Source: Aurantimonas marianensis (GTDB taxonomy: Bacteria; Pseudomonadota; Alphaproteobacteria; Rhizobiales; Rhizobiaceae). Taken from it: DNA of 64,000 bases. Shown one piece after another: positions 1 to 9,283 of the stretch (position 1 is the first letter of the stretch; each line of letters begins with the position of its first letter). The notes beneath the pieces were generated by a model. It made no database searches. It had not been told where the DNA came from and saw only the letters and a program-made list of their open reading frames with translations. A program made the translations under genes and the position numbers. The DNA is taken from positions 1 to 64,000 of the forward strand of contig NZ_JALHBS010000043.1 in NCBI RefSeq assembly GCF_024195285.1. Direction: 5' to 3'.

Positions 1-2197
<2,197 letters not shown>

Positions 2198-2405
2198 GGG
2201 AAACTGTCGTCCGGTCTGGTTGCGCGCCAAAATTCCGCCCGCGGGCAAGGCTGCGGCCGGTCGCTACTGGTTCTGTCGAGGCTGAGGCCGGCTTATAGGC
2301 AAGCCGAGCGAAATCCGAAAGGGCCGGCGGCGCGGAATCTCGCGACTTGCCGCAAATTCAGGTGGTCGAGCCCGCGGCGGCGGGATGACCGCCGCCGGCG
2401 CTCCC

Positions 2406-2645
2406 TTACGATCGCGCGTCCTTCGTCCGGGCCTGGCCGATCTCGTGGCCGTCATAGCTGTCATAGCCGAGCGACAAGGCGAGGCAGGCGAGTTCGACGG
2501 TCTTGGGGATTTCCACCGCCTTGCCGTCGCGGTGACCCTTTTCGTAATACTGGATGACCCGCTTTTTCAGCCCGAGCCGATCGGCGGCGTCCTTCTGCTT
2601 CAGCCCGAGCGACTTGCGCCAGATTCGAAAAGCCTCCGGCTTCAT
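2406..2645 (-). CDS. Small XRE-family helix-turn-helix regulator
   Basis: A 79-residue protein made almost entirely of a helix-turn-helix: IWRKSLGLKQKDAADRLGL followed by KKRVIQYYEKG, the classic XRE layout. It should bind DNA as a dimer. I chose the ATG at 2645 because a strong Shine-Dalgarno (GGAAGGAGAG) lies just upstream; a longer reading back to 2801 would run through non-conserved sequence. The gene sits between carA and carB on their strand. Its upstream region (2646-2949) carries two matching dyads, described separately, that could be its operators. A short Asp/Gly-containing tail follows the HTH and there is no effector domain, so any signal it senses is unknown. Target and function are inferred from fold and position only. 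Confidence 0.8.
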   Translation of the reverse strand: MKPEAFRIWRKSLGLKQKDAADRLGLKKRVIQYYEKGHRDGKAVEIPKTVELACLALSLGYDSYDGHEIGQARTKDARS

Positions 2646-2797
2646 CGGAACTCTCCTTCCTACAGTCACGTCCCGCGGCAACGATGCCGGTGACCAGCTT
2701 CGGCAAAGCCGGGTCTGCTTAGATCGTTGGCTTGGCAAAGTCGATTCAACGGGCGCGCCGCACTCGCGAACCGGCCGGAACGGCATCGGCAAAAAAT

Positions 2798-2849
2798 GCA
2801 CATCGTGCGCAATATGGTCTTGACTTACCGCACGGAGTGCGCATTATCA
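2798..2849 (+). promoter_or_regulatory. Paired GCAC-N3-GTGC dyads around a sigma-70-like promoter
   Basis: Two copies of a dyad with a conserved flank, GCAC-N3-GTGCGCAWTAT, start at 2798 and 2830. They are exactly 32 bp apart, about three helical turns, so they would face the same side of the DNA. A plausible plus-strand promoter lies among them: TTGACT at 2820-2825 and TTATCA at 2844-2849, with an 18-base spacer. The second dyad overlaps the spacer and reaches the -10, as expected for a repressor site. The divergent XRE gene starts 150 bp away and is the obvious candidate binder. The repeats are direct observation; their operator role is inferred. Confidence 0.5.
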
Positions 2850-2949
2850 GATGGATTGCAATCATGCGGCGATCCTTCCCTCCGGTTGAAATTAACCGCA
2901 TGGAAGTCTTCTGTCGCTAGATTCTCACCTTCGAACGAGGAGCGCGAAC

Positions 2950-3087
2950 ATGTTAGCGGATATCATCGTCGGCCGCTCTTCCTATGGCGGCGACCGGGGC
3001 AGGGACGATCTGCACCGCCACGCCACCTTCAGCTGCGGCTTCCGCAGCTGGATGAAGCGGCTCTTGGTTCGGTTCCGCGCGGCGTAG
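2950..3087 (+). CDS. Small hypothetical protein (45 aa)
   Basis: An ORF of 45 codons starting ATG at 2950, preceded by an AACGAGGAG Shine-Dalgarno at good spacing, and lying about 95 bases downstream of the paired-dyad promoter. The protein is rich in Arg and Gly, contains HRHATFSCGFRSW near the middle and ends in a basic stretch (MKRLLVRFRAA). I recognise no family. It ends 33 bases before a perfect hairpin terminator. Promoter, ribosome site, short ORF and terminator in order make it a believable transcription unit divergent from the XRE gene, but no homology supports it. It could instead be a regulatory leader or the 5' part of a small RNA. Confidence 0.4.
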   Translation: MLADIIVGRSSYGGDRGRDDLHRHATFSCGFRSWMKRLLVRFRAA

Positions 3088-3120
3088 GCCGCGGGCGGGC
3101 CAACCAACCTAAGGAAGACA

Positions 3121-3156
3121 GCACGAAGGCGCCGGAGCGATCCGGCGCCTTCGTGC
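3121..3156. terminator. Bidirectional hairpin terminator between carA and the small ORF
   Basis: A perfect 16-bp inverted repeat (GCACGAAGGCGCCGGA and its complement) closes a GCGA tetraloop. Read on the minus strand it lies just after the carA stop and is followed by the T-rich TGTCTTCCTT; read on the plus strand it follows the 45-codon ORF. It probably serves both convergent units, mainly carA. Confidence 0.7.
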
Positions 3157-3188
3157 GTTCGGGCTTTGAGGGCGAGCGGCCGCGGCGC

Positions 3189-4376
3189 TCAGGCGGCGAT
3201 CCTGCCGGCCTTGTGATCGTCGATCATCCGGAAGAACCGCTGGAACAGATAGTGCGAATCCTGCGGGCCGGGCGAGGCTTCGGGATGATGCTGCACCGAG
3301 AACACCGGCTTGCCGGCAACGCGCAGTCCGCAATTGGAGCCGTCGAACAGCGAGCGATGGGTCTCCTCGACGCCATCGGGCAGGGAATCGGCGGCGACCG
3401 CGAAGCCGTGGTTCATCGACACGATCTCGACCTTGCCGGTGGTGAAATCCTTGACCGGATGGTTGGCGCCGTGATGGCCCTGATGCATCTTCTCAGTCCG
3501 CCCGCCGAGCGCCAGCGCCAGCATCTGGTGGCCGAGGCAGATGCCGAAGACCGGCACGCCCTTGTCGATCAGAGTCTTGATCGTCGGCACGGCGTAATCG
3601 CCGGTCGCGGCCGGATCGCCGGGACCGTTCGACAGGAACACCCCATCCGGCTGGTGGGCGAGAATCTCCTCGGCGCTCGCCGTCGGTGGCACCAGAACCA
3701 CCCTGGCGCCCTGGCCGGCCATCAGCCGCAGGATGTTGCGCTTGGTGCCGTAGTCGATCGCGACGATCGTGTAGCGCGGCGCGGCCTCGGCCGCGTAGCC
3801 CTGGTTCCACACCCACGGCTTTTCGTCCCAGACCGCGCTCTGACCCGTGCCGATCTCCTTGGCCAGATCGAGCCCGACGATGCCGCCCCAGGCGGCGGCG
3901 CGGGCCTTCAGCGCGTCGATGTCGAAATTACCGTCCGGATCGTGGGCGATCACCGCGTTGGGCATGCCGGTCTCGCGGATCAGCGCCGTCAGGGCGCGGG
4001 TGTCGACGCCCGACAGCGCGATGACGCCGCGCTCCTTCAGCCAGGCGTCGAGATGGCCCGACGAGCGATAGTTCGACGGCTCGGAAATATCGGCCCGGAA
4101 GATCGCGCCGACCGCGCCGGCGGCCCGTTCCGGGGTCAGGTCTTCCTGGTCCTCGGCATTGGCGCCGACATTGCCGATATGCGGGAAGGTGAAGGTGACG
4201 ATCTGGCGGCTGTAGGAGGGGTCGGTGAGGATTTCCTGATAGCCGGTCAAGGCGGTGTTGAAGCACACCTCGCCCTCGATCGCGCCGGTCGCGCCGAGGC
4301 CGAAGCCCTCGATCACGGTGCCGTCCGCGAGCACGAGAAGCGCGGTCGTCTTGCGCGTCGTCCAGCCGTCGGTCAT
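3189..4376 (-). CDS. carA: Carbamoyl-phosphate synthase small (glutamine amidotransferase) subunit
   Basis: Hydrolyses glutamine and channels the ammonia to CarB. The 395-residue product has the small-subunit N-terminal domain (about 1-190) and a class I glutamine amidotransferase domain. The nucleophile is Cys280 in FGICLGHQ, and the His/Glu pair lies in VQHHPEASPG. The ATG at 4376 has an AAAGGTGAG ribosome site; an in-frame upstream start at 4457 would add 27 atypical residues. Length is normal for the family. It is transcribed away from yqeY and ends 33 bases before the hairpin at 3121-3156, which should separate it from carB's transcript. Confidence 0.97.
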   Translation of the reverse strand: MTDGWTTRKTTALLVLADGTVIEGFGLGATGAIEGEVCFNTALTGYQEILTDPSYSRQIVTFTFPHIGNVGANAEDQEDLTPERAAGAVGAIFRADISEPSNYRSSGHLDAWLKERGVIALSGVDTRALTALIRETGMPNAVIAHDPDGNFDIDALKARAAAWGGIVGLDLAKEIGTGQSAVWDEKPWVWNQGYAAEAAPRYTIVAIDYGTKRNILRLMAGQGARVVLVPPTASAEEILAHQPDGVFLSNGPGDPAATGDYAVPTIKTLIDKGVPVFGICLGHQMLALALGGRTEKMHQGHHGANHPVKDFTTGKVEIVSMNHGFAVAADSLPDGVEETHRSLFDGSNCGLRVAGKPVFSVQHHPEASPGPQDSHYLFQRFFRMIDDHKAGRIAA

Positions 4377-4756
4377 GCTCTCACCTTTCAGTCGTCGGAT
4401 AGGGCGGCATTGCCTGGGTCGCGGGGCGATCCGCCAGACATTGCCTCGGTTCGCCATGATATCGGCGCATGGCAGCCTTGGCGCAACCGCCCTTGCGCGC
4501 CGCCCGGCAATTCTCTACATCCGCGCCGCATTGCACTGCAAGAGGCGGCGTCGGCATTGGCGGACGGTCGCCGGTGCGGGAAATCCGGGCGCCACGTCCG
4601 ATGCAAACGAGAGACAGGCCCGGTCAAGATCGAAGCCCGCCCCGGCTTGCAGGGGCCAGGGGGCTTTACCTACGTGAAGAACAGGTGTCGATTACGCCCC
4701 ACGCTGGCCGGTTCCGGTCCGCGCGGGGGGATTGACGAAACGCGAAAGTCACGACC
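4377..4756. other. Gene-free divergent region between carA and yqeY
   Basis: About 380 bases between two divergent starts. No convincing ORF is visible. The promoters of carA (minus) and yqeY (plus) must lie here, but I could not pick out clear -35/-10 pairs, a conserved leader peptide or a riboswitch. Confidence 0.4.
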
Positions 4757-5206
4757 ATGCGCGAGCATCTCGCGGACGCTCTGAACACGGCGACCCAAAA
4801 CCAGGACAAACGCCGCATCTCGACCCTGCGGCTGATCAAGGCGGCGATCAAGGATCGCGACGTCGCCAATCGCAATGCCGGGCGCGACCCGGTGAGCGAC
4901 GACGAAGTGCTGCACATCCTCGCCAAGATGATCAAGCAGCGGATCGAATCGGCCAAGGACTACGAAGACAGGGGCCGGCTGGAACTGGCCGAACAGGAGC
5001 GCGAGGAAATCGCGGTGATCCGCGATCTGTTGCCGCCGCAGCTCGACTCCGGCGAGATGGAACAGGCCTGCCGCCAGGTCGTCGAGGAGACCGACTCCAA
5101 GGGCCTGCGCGATGTCGGCCGCTGCATGAACGCCCTCAAGGAGCGATTCCCCGGCACCCTCGACATCGGCAAGGCCTCGACCGTGGTGAAAGGTCTGCTG
5201 CGGTAG
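4757..5206 (+). CDS. GatB/YqeY domain-containing protein
   Basis: A 149-residue cytosolic protein of the YqeY family, related to the tail domain of the GatB subunit of Asp/Glu-tRNA amidotransferase. Family hallmarks are the N-terminal RRISTLRLIKAAIKDRD helix, the central EIAVIRDLLPPQL motif, and the C-terminal DVGRCMNALKERFPG segment. Length is typical. The exact role of stand-alone YqeY proteins is not settled; a tRNA-related function is usually assumed. In related genomes it sits between carA and dnaG, as here, although a defence islet and lrgAB now separate it from dnaG. The ribosome site at the ATG is weak. Confidence 0.93.
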   Translation: MREHLADALNTATQNQDKRRISTLRLIKAAIKDRDVANRNAGRDPVSDDEVLHILAKMIKQRIESAKDYEDRGRLELAEQEREEIAVIRDLLPPQLDSGEMEQACRQVVEETDSKGLRDVGRCMNALKERFPGTLDIGKASTVVKGLLR

Positions 5207-5401
5207 GGAGCGGGGCGTTTCCGACTTCTGTAAGACGTTTAACGCTTTCGGCACCAAACCCAAAAGCTGTTATTCTTTCACGTATTTTAGCGTCAGCATT
5301 GCTGAACGTCACGGTTATTTAGCCTTTGGCTGGAATGTCTGCGGCTGACGCGTCGTGACACGTCACACCAAATGATTGATCCGAGCCTATTAAGGCCCCC
5401 C

Positions 5402-6187
5402 TTACTCCTCCTCCAGCTTGGCCTTGTGTTCCGCCGCATGCTCCCGAAGGGTCTTCTTCTTATCCATCCTTTGGGAGAGGCGCGCCAGTTCCAGTTTACC
5501 AGCAGTGTTGCGGCCCGTCCTCCAGCTCCGCCTCGTCCAATAAGTTCCTCCAGCCTTGGAATGGTCTTCGGCCGTGAGAGCCAAATCGGCTGCGCCGAGG
5601 TGTATCTCTTCGTCTGTTGCCGCGTGGTTCGGCGTTTGCTGCTCATAGACGTAAGATAGGTGAATTTGGCCGGTGTGCTGATGACGCCAAGGCTTCGCGG
5701 TGATCGAGTGGGACTCTCCGCCCGTAGAGCTCAGGCTAGCGCAGATACGCAAGGTGAAGAGCGAGTTCGTTATCCGGACAGCTATCGCATCACGCTGCTC
5801 TGGGAGGTGATGTAGTTCCTTCTCTGTCGTCTTGTCGTGGGATTGCGCAGTCTCAATCAACTTTTTGATCGTGGGCCAGTTTGAGTTCGTGCTCCCCACC
5901 CACACTCCGTTCAGGTCCGGGAACCAGCCGTTCAGCGTAGGAAACATGCGCCAAACGAATCGCCACGGCGCCCAGAAGCTCGTGGGTCCGAAGAAGCCAC
6001 TGAACAGCGTGAGCAGGATCACGGGCAGAAGGCGAACCACTAAGCCGTCTGGAATCTCCACGTCGAACCAGCCGAACAGATCGTCCGCGTAAACGGCGCC
6101 GGCGACCGCCGCCGCAAGCAGCGAGGTGAGCCACTTCCAACGCAGCAATGGGTACACGATTCTGCTCCGATCCGATTTCTGGTTCAT
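5402..6187 (-). CDS. cap15: CBASS effector, Cap15-like (two TM helices plus beta-rich domain)
   Basis: A 261-residue predicted inner-membrane protein with two N-terminal membrane helices (about residues 18-36 and 49-67). A soluble beta-strand-rich domain follows, opening with the hallmark FPDLNGVWVG. This matches the S-2TMBeta / Cap15 effector family, which in described CBASS systems oligomerises on sensing a cyclic nucleotide and disrupts the inner membrane. The far C terminus is charged and probably helical. The ATG at 6187 was preferred to one at 6220. The gene is divergent from the CD-NTase with only 62 bases between starts, unlike the co-directional operons usually described. Family assignment rests on topology and the one motif, so it is good but not certain. 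Confidence 0.75.
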   Translation of the reverse strand: MNQKSDRSRIVYPLLRWKWLTSLLAAAVAGAVYADDLFGWFDVEIPDGLVVRLLPVILLTLFSGFFGPTSFWAPWRFVWRMFPTLNGWFPDLNGVWVGSTNSNWPTIKKLIETAQSHDKTTEKELHHLPEQRDAIAVRITNSLFTLRICASLSSTGGESHSITAKPWRHQHTGQIHLSYVYEQQTPNHAATDEEIHLGAADLALTAEDHSKAGGTYWTRRSWRTGRNTAGKLELARLSQRMDKKKTLREHAAEHKAKLEEE

Positions 6188-6249
6188 AACCCTTGAATAG
6201 ACAGGCCCGAACCACAACATTTAGACATTATCTCGAGCGGGGATGCTAC

Positions 6250-7359
6250 ATGTATAATTTTGGGAAGCAGATTGCGACGTTCCACGAAGACCATGTGCGG
6301 CTTACTAACGCCCAGCGGGCAAACATGCGGAATCGGCGCCAGACGAACTTGGAGCGTATCGATAAGGGGCTGGAAGAACTCGACAAGCCAGCCGTCATCG
6401 AGACAATCAATCAAGGTGGCTACGCCCAAAAGACCATGACCCAGCCTCCAGAGGCAGACCAAGAGAGCCGATACGATATCGACCTCGGCGTGGTGTTCGA
6501 GGAGGAAGACGCGGCGGGGCCGAGAACGACGCGTGGTTGGGTGCGTGACGCCATCGCCCGTAAGGCTACAAACCTGAAAAACGCGCCCGAGACCAAGAAG
6601 AAGTGTGTCCGGGTCATTTACGCGGATGGCTACCAGTGCGACTTTCCCGTGTTTCGTCGGCGCTGGACCGAGTCGGGCTGGTCATACGAGTTGTCCTCCG
6701 GCGATGAATGGATAGTTTCTGCCCCCCGATCGATGAATACATGGATCGATCAGCAGGTCTCAGTGACGAGCCCCGAGACTTCTGGGAGCTACCAGCTCCG
6801 GCGCGTGATCCGCATGGGTAAGTTCTTTGCCAAGATCCACGCGAACAGACTGAACCGCAAGTTTCCAAGTGGATTGGTCGCAACCGCGTTGTTCATCGAG
6901 GCGTACGTAGTCATTGACGGCCGCGACGACGAGGCGTTCAGGGAGACACTTCGGGCAATTTCCTGCCGCTCCAAGTACAGCCCAGTCTATGCGAACGGCG
7001 TGCAGGTCTCGGACGACAAGGATATAGACCGTATCGACAGGCTCATCGTCGAGGCTAAGACGTCTTTGGAGGAGCTCGACAAGCTCGATGATGACGACGC
7101 GACAGAGTCCGACGCGCGCAAAGCGTGGAAGAAGGTCTTCCGTCATAGCTTCTTCGACGCGGTGGTCAAGGAGACCGCCAACAGCGTATTCGCTCCTTTG
7201 GAGAAGAAGAGCGTGCTAGGGGGCCTGGGGCTCGCGGCCCCCTTTGTCGCATCGCAGGCCGCGGCGGCTCTGTCGGACGGGGAGAGAGCGGAACGGATGG
7301 AGTCGGCCGTCCGTGCCCGCAACGAGAGCGGAGGCGGCGGTAAGCCTTGGTCGCACTGA
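6250..7359 (+). CDS. CD-NTase (cGAS/DncV-like nucleotidyltransferase) of a CBASS system
   Basis: Predicted to make a cyclic oligonucleotide on phage infection that activates the Cap15-like effector. The 369-residue protein has the polymerase-beta-type active site: the GG motif at 56-57 (NQGGYAQKT), the metal-binding pair D76/D78 in YDIDLGVVF, and a third acidic residue D131 in YQCDFPVF. An OAS1-C-like helical domain follows (KFPSGLVATALFIEAY). The start MYNFGKQIATFHEDHV is typical of the family; an in-frame TTG at 6193 adds 19 residues that do not fit. The C-terminal 40 residues are Gly/Ala-rich. The gene overlaps the E2-like gene by 13 bases, so translation is probably coupled. The clade and nucleotide product cannot be told from sequence by eye. 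Confidence 0.88.
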   Translation: MYNFGKQIATFHEDHVRLTNAQRANMRNRRQTNLERIDKGLEELDKPAVIETINQGGYAQKTMTQPPEADQESRYDIDLGVVFEEEDAAGPRTTRGWVRDAIARKATNLKNAPETKKKCVRVIYADGYQCDFPVFRRRWTESGWSYELSSGDEWIVSAPRSMNTWIDQQVSVTSPETSGSYQLRRVIRMGKFFAKIHANRLNRKFPSGLVATALFIEAYVVIDGRDDEAFRETLRAISCRSKYSPVYANGVQVSDDKDIDRIDRLIVEAKTSLEELDKLDDDDATESDARKAWKKVFRHSFFDAVVKETANSVFAPLEKKSVLGGLGLAAPFVASQAAAALSDGERAERMESAVRARNESGGGGKPWSH

Positions 7360-7997
7360 CCGTATCGGAAGATCTTCTCGCGGACGTCCAGCAGGCGGTG
7401 GCTGCATATCAGCCTGAGTTGAATGTCACTACCACTAAGGACATCATCATCTTGGACGGGCTGTTCGTGGTCTCTGGGCCGCAAGGGCCGTTCGACTGGT
7501 ACCAGGTGAGAGTCGGCATCACAGCTGGATTTCCTTGGGAGGAGCCGTGCGTAGTCGAAACCGGTGACAGGATTCCCAAGGTGGTGGACAGACACGTCTT
7601 CCCAGATCACGGTGACTGTTGTCTCGGGGTCTGGGAGGAGTGGTTGATTACTGCATCCGACCACACATTCGAAGCTTTTATGACGGGTGTCATGCACGAC
7701 TACTTCGTCAGCCAGACATACTTTGAGGCCAAGGGCGAGTGGCCGTTCGGAGAGAGGTCCCATGGCGATGCCGGGGTCGTGGAAAGTTTTGCCGACCTGT
7801 TGGGTGTCGGGAACGACAAGGCTATAATCGTGGAATACTTGAGGCTCATGTCCTGGAAGCACGTAAAGGGGCACGCCTCATGTCCCTGCGGCAGCGGCAG
7901 GAGGCTGCGCCAATGCCACAGGGACAAAGTGGACCAGCTGAAGAAACGGATACCTCTAGCGCTGGCCAGACGTATGTTCAACCGCGTCAGGGGTTAA
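7347..7997 (+). CDS. E2-like (Cap2-type) conjugating protein with C-terminal SEC-C motif
   Basis: A 216-residue protein starting at TTG 7347, overlapping the CD-NTase end, with GGAGG upstream. Residues 30-125 look like a ubiquitin-E2 fold. H83 in RHVFPDHG occupies the HPN-like place and C92 in CCLGVWEEW is the likely catalytic cysteine (C91 is the alternative). No E1/adenylation domain and no JAB deconjugase gene are present, so this resembles the short, E2-only type II CBASS layout, in which the E2 acts on the CD-NTase. The tail carries CPCGSGRRLRQCH (C179, C181, C190, H191), a textbook SEC-C zinc motif, which I do not know as a usual part of these proteins. E2 assignment is by motif and context. 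Confidence 0.72.
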   Translation: MVALTVSEDLLADVQQAVAAYQPELNVTTTKDIIILDGLFVVSGPQGPFDWYQVRVGITAGFPWEEPCVVETGDRIPKVVDRHVFPDHGDCCLGVWEEWLITASDHTFEAFMTGVMHDYFVSQTYFEAKGEWPFGERSHGDAGVVESFADLLGVGNDKAIIVEYLRLMSWKHVKGHASCPCGSGRRLRQCHRDKVDQLKKRIPLALARRMFNRVRG

Positions 7998-8071
7998 GAA
8001 GCAAAGAGAGGCGGCCTGCAGCTCGTTGTTCGTTTGGCCTGGGCCTGTTGCCAGTGCCGCACTCCGCCCCA

Positions 8072-8791
8072 TCAAAACAGCAGCGCCCAGATCAGCGGCA
8101 GGATGATCGCGGTCGCCAGCGCGTTGAGGCCCATGGCAAGGCCGGAAAACGCCCCCGCCACCTCGCTTTCCTGCAGCGCCCGCGCCGTGCCGATGCCGTG
8201 CGAGGCCGTGCCCAGGGCAAAGCCGCGCGCCGCCGGATCGCGAATGCCGAGCGCATCGAGCAGCACCGGCCCGAGCGACGCGCCCAATATGCCGGTGGCG
8301 ATGACCAGCACCGCGGTCAGCGAGGGCAGGCCGCCGAGCTTTTCGGCAATGCCCATGGCGACCGGCGCGGTCGCCGATTTCGGCGCCAGCGCGATCAGGC
8401 TGATCGGGTCGGCGCGCAACAAGAGGCCGAGGCCGACCGCCGAGATGATCGCCGTCAACGAGCCGGTGAGAAGGCTGGCGGCGATGGCGGCGGCGCTATG
8501 GCGGACCTTGTCGAACTGGCGGTAGAGCGGAATGGCCAGCGCCACCGTCGCCGGGCCGAGCAGAAAGTGGATGAACTGCGCCCCCTCGAAATAGGTCTGG
8601 TAGCTCGTCCCGGTCAGCGTCAACGCCGCGACGACGAGGATCACCGTCACCAGCACCGGATTGAGCAGCGCCGTCGATCCGACCTTGCGATAGACGAAGC
8701 TCGCGCCCTGATAGGCGATCAGCGTCATGGTCAGCGACAAGAGCGGGCTCGCCGCCAGATAGACCCAGACGTCGGTCAGCCGCTCAGGCAT
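8072..8791 (-). CDS. lrgB: LrgB/CidB-family membrane protein
   Basis: A 239-residue, strongly hydrophobic protein with about six membrane helices. It carries the family's conserved segments LLGPATVALAIPLYRQ, LAPKSATAPVAMGIAE and GTASHGIGTARALQ. LrgB partners the holin-like LrgA; the pair is linked to murein hydrolase control and, in some organisms, to export of small organic acids such as glycolate or pyruvate. It overlaps lrgA by 8 bases, so the two are translationally coupled. A glycolate-export role would be of interest given the glyoxylate genes elsewhere in the window, but nothing here shows it. Confidence 0.93.
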   Translation of the reverse strand: MPERLTDVWVYLAASPLLSLTMTLIAYQGASFVYRKVGSTALLNPVLVTVILVVAALTLTGTSYQTYFEGAQFIHFLLGPATVALAIPLYRQFDKVRHSAAAIAASLLTGSLTAIISAVGLGLLLRADPISLIALAPKSATAPVAMGIAEKLGGLPSLTAVLVIATGILGASLGPVLLDALGIRDPAARGFALGTASHGIGTARALQESEVAGAFSGLAMGLNALATAIILPLIWALLF

Positions 8792-9140
8792 CGTTCGGCC
8801 CCCTGCGGCCGGGACCGAGGCGGTTCATCACGACAGCGGTGACGGCGATGGTCAACAAGGTCGAGACGATCAGCGTGGCGCTTATCGCCAGCGCTTCGCC
8901 TTCCAGCCGGGCGAGATGCACCATGATGCCGGCGCCGGCCGGCACGAACAGGAGCGAGAGATTGGCCAAAAGCCCGTCGCCGACCGCGCCGAGGCTTTGC
9001 GGCACATTGCGCCTGATCAGCAGCGCGGCGAACAGGATCGCCATGCCGATGACCGGGCCGGGCAGCGGCAGGCCGGTGGCGACGCTGATCGCCTCGCCGG
9101 CGAGCTGGCAGACGAAAATGGCGGTGAGGGCTTGCAGCAT
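8784..9140 (-). CDS. lrgA: LrgA/CidA holin-like membrane protein
   Basis: A 118-residue inner-membrane protein with four predicted helices. The typical opening is FVCQLAGEAISVATGLPLPG, then GPVIGMAILF, then LLFVPAGAGIMVH, all diagnostic of the LrgA/CidA family. The start ATG at 9140 has GGGAG upstream. It is the first gene of a two-gene operon with lrgB. It runs divergently from dnaG with about 140 bases between, which must hold both promoters. Family function is modulation of cell-wall hydrolase or small-acid transport; the substrate here is unknown. Confidence 0.92.
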   Translation of the reverse strand: MLQALTAIFVCQLAGEAISVATGLPLPGPVIGMAILFAALLIRRNVPQSLGAVGDGLLANLSLLFVPAGAGIMVHLARLEGEALAISATLIVSTLLTIAVTAVVMNRLGPGRRGPNDA

Positions 9141-9283
9141 GGCGGGCTCCCGGCTTTGCGGACGCCAAGCTATCGCCGAATTGCGCGTCCATCCGCAAGC
9201 GCGACCGAATGGCGACGCGATTGCTGACGGACGTCCGCAATGGGGGCTATGATCGGGGACGAGTCCGACCTATCAGGCAATCC

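Larger units (their letters stand above)
5207..8040. mobile_element. CBASS defence islet inserted between yqeY and lrgAB/dnaG
   Basis: This stretch interrupts the common yqeY-dnaG-rpoD order and is visibly less GC-rich than the housekeeping genes on both sides, with codon use to match. It holds three antiviral-type genes and nothing else. Short palindromes lie at the left end: TCAGCATTGCTGA at 5293-5305 and GTGACACGTCAC at 5355-5366. No integrase, tRNA target or clear terminal direct repeat is visible, so the mechanism of arrival is unknown and the boundaries are approximate. Confidence 0.6.

Noticed and set aside
2727-4784. A 685-codon plus-strand frame over carA
   Set aside because: Antisense shadow of carA with biased, low-information composition and no family motif.
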